A stretch of DNA of 7,429 nt. Origin: Treponema sp. (lineage in GTDB: Bacteria > Spirochaetota > Spirochaetia > Treponematales > Breznakiellaceae). Positions 5,835 through 7,429 of the stretch are shown here, piece after piece. The notes beneath the pieces were generated by a model. The model did no database searches. It saw only the letters and a program-made list of their open reading frames with translations, and had not been told where the DNA came from. The stretch covers positions 1 through 7,429 of the forward strand of contig JAITLF010000289.1 in NCBI GenBank assembly GCA_031278025.1, in the 5' to 3' direction. Within the stretch, counting starts at the first letter, position 1, and each line of letters opens with the position of its first letter. The position numbers were made by a program, and so were the translations under genes.

Positions 5835-5847
5835 TTGGGACAGGCTC
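5835..5847 (+). repeat. 13-base direct repeat, copy 2 (TTGGGACAGGCTC)
   Basis: This is identical to 2578-2590 and in the same orientation. It lies 11 bases beyond the DHH stop with no transposase sequence around it. If the first copy is an IS630 end, this would be a solitary end or an unrelated dispersed repeat. Confidence 0.45.
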
Positions 5848-5858
5848 GATTGAGAAAG

Positions 5859-6764
5859 CTATTCCAGCTTTGCTGCAATCTCTCCGATGACGCGGTCGGC
5901 ATCCTCGTAGGGGACCTGGCAGGTGCCGACCTTGTGGTGGCCGCCGCCGCCGTAGTGGAGGAGCAGGCTGCCTACATCAATCGTAGCGCTGCGGTTGATG
6001 ATGCTATAGCCCACGGTAATCACCGCATTAGCTTTGTTGCGGCCGTCAACTATCCACAGGGAGATGTTCTGTTCCGGATACAGGGTATAGATGAGGAAGC
6101 GGTTCCCCGCGTAAATGGTTTCCACGCCCCGGAGGTCCACTATCAGCGTTTTACCCCGGATTTTGGCGTTTTTGGTTATCATTTCCTTAAAAAGGCCTGT
6201 CTGCTCGGCGTATACATCCAGGCGCTCTTTTACGTCGGGCATGGCAAGAATATGCTCAATTGGTTTTTCGGAGCAGGCTCTTGCCAGTTCTTTCATTAAA
6301 TCGTAGTTGCTGATGGTAAAATTGCGGAAACGGCCAAGGCCGGTACGGGGGTCCATGATGAAGCCCAAAAGTATCCAGCCCCGGGGGTCGAGGATTTCGT
6401 CGCTGGAGAGGTCTCCGGAATCTACCTTGTCCACATAGCGGATCATTTCCACGAAACGGCCCAGCTTGGCGTCGCCGCCGTAGTAATCGTACACCACCCG
6501 CGCACAGCTTGGGGCAAGGCGGGACACCCCTTCAAAAAAGGCATTCTTCCCCAGGCGCTCGGACTCGCTGGAATGATGGTCAAACCAGAGCTTGCAACCC
6601 TTGATGTAGGGAATATTGGCCAGGATATCGTTGTCCGTGGCTTCAACCAAGCCATCCTGAATGTCCTTTGGATGCACAAATTTCCAGTCATCAATAAGGC
6701 CCAGGTACACCAGAATCGCCCCGCAGGCCAATCCGTCAAAATCAGATCTGGTAAGTAATCTCAT
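5859..6764 (-). CDS. DHH/DHHA1-family phosphoesterase
   Basis: This is a metal-dependent cytoplasmic phosphoesterase of 301 residues. The DHH domain shows motif I TRSDFDGLACGA (D8, D10), the DHH signature LWFDHHSSE (62-64) and a later acidic motif VDKVDSGD. The C-terminal DHHA1 domain ends with the substrate-binding glycine loop YGGGGHHKVGTC (about 271-282). The length and two-domain layout resemble NrnA-type oligoribonuclease/pAp phosphatases and proteins annotated as exopolyphosphatase, but the substrate cannot be assigned from sequence. I chose the ATG at 6764 over the in-frame ATG at 6785 because AAGGAAGG lies 6 bases upstream of it and motif I then sits at the usual distance. The gene is divergent from the M16 peptidase across 81 bases and appears monocistronic. 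Confidence 0.88.
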   Translation of the reverse strand: MRLLTRSDFDGLACGAILVYLGLIDDWKFVHPKDIQDGLVEATDNDILANIPYIKGCKLWFDHHSSESERLGKNAFFEGVSRLAPSCARVVYDYYGGDAKLGRFVEMIRYVDKVDSGDLSSDEILDPRGWILLGFIMDPRTGLGRFRNFTISNYDLMKELARACSEKPIEHILAMPDVKERLDVYAEQTGLFKEMITKNAKIRGKTLIVDLRGVETIYAGNRFLIYTLYPEQNISLWIVDGRNKANAVITVGYSIINRSATIDVGSLLLHYGGGGHHKVGTCQVPYEDADRVIGEIAAKLE

Positions 6765-6783
6765 AACACACCTTCCTTCAACC

Positions 6784-6792
6784 ATTGTACCA
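6784..6792 (-). promoter_or_regulatory. Possible extended -10 promoter of the DHH gene
   Basis: TGGTACAAT on the minus strand matches an extended -10 (TGN plus five of six bases of TATAAT). The -35 position holds only AT-rich sequence. Transcription would start near 6777, just before the AAGGAAGG ribosome binding site, leaving a leader of about 13 bases. The element also overlaps the rejected upstream ATG, which supports the later start. Confidence 0.45.
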
Positions 6793-6833
6793 TAATGTCA
6801 TATATATTTATACCATCTTCTGCCCAAATTTAT

Positions 6834-6839
6834 TATAAT
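6834..6839 (+). promoter_or_regulatory. Consensus -10 box immediately before the M16 start codon
   Basis: A perfect TATAAT ends 6 bases before the ATG at 6846, so transcription would begin at or within a base or two of the start codon. No good -35 hexamer is seen 16-18 bases upstream. The surrounding region is very AT-rich, so this may be chance. Confidence 0.4.
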
Positions 6840-6845
6840 TAAGCT

Positions 6846-7429
6846 ATGTATTACTATAAAAAAGGCATTACAGCCCAAAAAGCAGCGCTTGTTTTTGGAA
6901 TTGTTGCCCTGACGGCGTGTATCCCGGGATGCGGCACCGCGCCAAATCCCGCGGTTTTCGGCGATCTGGGAAAACCGTCGGACCCGGTTCCTTTCATGGA
7001 AGCGGTCAGAACCGGGACGCTTCCCAGCGGCCTCCGGTACTACATTCTGGAAAACGCCCGGCCCGAGAACCGGGCCTACCTGACCCTGGCGGTAAACGCC
7101 GGATCGGTACTGGAAACAGATGACGAGCAGGGCCTGGCCCATTTCGTGGAACACATGGCCTTTAACGGCACCGCCCGTTTCCCTGAATCGGAGCTAATCA
7201 ACTACCTCCGGTCTCTGGGAATGCGCTTTGGGCCGGAGGTGAACGCCTATACCACCTACGACGAGACGGTCTTCGGCATTGAGGTGCCGGTAGAAACCGG
7301 GCCGGGGGGTGAAAAACGGATCCCCGATACGGCGCTGGCGGTGCTGGACGACTGGACCAGGGCCGTTACCTTTGACCCAAAGGACGTGGATGACGAGCGG
7401 CTGGTCATTATGGAAGAATACCGGGCCTA
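6846..7429 (+). CDS. M16-family zinc metallopeptidase, predicted lipoprotein (3' end outside window)
   Basis: This is an insulinase/PqqL-type peptidase acting outside the cytoplasm. The first 194 residues are visible. A basic start (MYYYKKGITAQK), a hydrophobic stretch (AALVFGIVAL) and a lipobox LTAC with C25 indicate a lipoprotein signal peptide. The inverted zinc motif HFVEH (H99, E102, H103) is followed by MAFNGT and RFPESELINYLRSLGMRFGPEVNAYT, typical of the family. E184 in DDERLVIMEEYR probably supplies the third zinc ligand. Full members are about 900 residues, so most of the gene lies beyond the right edge. The ATG at 6846 is the first start after an in-frame TAA at 6840-6842, and the signal peptide requires it. 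There is no purine-rich ribosome binding site before it, and a TATAAT ends 6 bases upstream, so the mRNA may be leaderless. Confidence 0.9.
   Translation, partial: MYYYKKGITAQKAALVFGIVALTACIPGCGTAPNPAVFGDLGKPSDPVPFMEAVRTGTLPSGLRYYILENARPENRAYLTLAVNAGSVLETDDEQGLAHFVEHMAFNGTARFPESELINYLRSLGMRFGPEVNAYTTYDETVFGIEVPVETGPGGEKRIPDTALAVLDDWTRAVTFDPKDVDDERLVIMEEYRA

Noticed and set aside
6765..6785. Upstream in-frame ATG adding seven residues to the DHH protein
   Set aside because: The ribosome binding site AAGGAAGG lies between this ATG and the one at 6764, correctly spaced only for the latter, and the upstream ATG overlaps the likely -10 box.
1..7429. CRISPR array, toxin-antitoxin pair, defence genes or an intact insertion sequence
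   Set aside because: No regularly spaced repeats, paired small genes or complete transposase frames with matching terminal repeats were found.

Overview
The window looks like chromosomal DNA of a spirochaete, most likely a Treponema of the termite-gut type. The basis is general resemblance: moderate-to-high GC, arm-domain tyrosine integrases of a kind I associate with treponemes, a two-subunit class I fumarase, an unlinked UgpC/MsmK-type ATPase and a lipoprotein M16 peptidase. No marker gene fixes the species, so this is inference.

Positions 1-2600 are a graveyard of mobile elements. A plus-strand tyrosine recombinase enters from the left edge. It is open to its stop at 959 but lacks the part of the catalytic domain that should carry the first catalytic arginine and the lysine. 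Facing it is a minus-strand integrase (1709 to 1069) that has lost one G in a G-run and nearly all of its catalytic domain; its remnant ends on an intrinsic terminator. Next is a minus-strand ISAzo13-family transposase relic (about 2375 to 1850) with two single-base frameshifts and a probable internal deletion. It is cut off at its 3' end by a palindromic repeat. Abutting its 5' end is the last ~60 codons of an IS630-family transposase on the plus strand (2376-2555).

Positions 2600-5300 are core metabolism. The alpha and beta subunits of a [4Fe-4S] class I fumarate hydratase (2653-4058) overlap by one base. They converge on a single-gene UgpC/MsmK-type sugar-transporter ATPase (5222 to 4116), which has a near-consensus sigma-70 promoter. 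A strong hairpin lies between the two convergent units.

Positions 5300-5858 contain no convincing protein gene. Inside is a minus-strand block (5744 to 5502) with a promoter-like element, a 15-bp long-range stem that pairs fully only as minus-strand RNA, two hairpins and a terminal T-run. This candidate structured RNA matches nothing I recognise and is the most interesting item here.

Positions 5859-7429 hold a DHH/DHHA1 phosphoesterase (minus strand) divergent from an M16 zinc-peptidase lipoprotein (plus strand, cut by the right edge). The peptidase has a TATAAT six bases before its ATG and no ribosome binding site, so its mRNA may be leaderless. I found no defence system, CRISPR array or complete mobile element.
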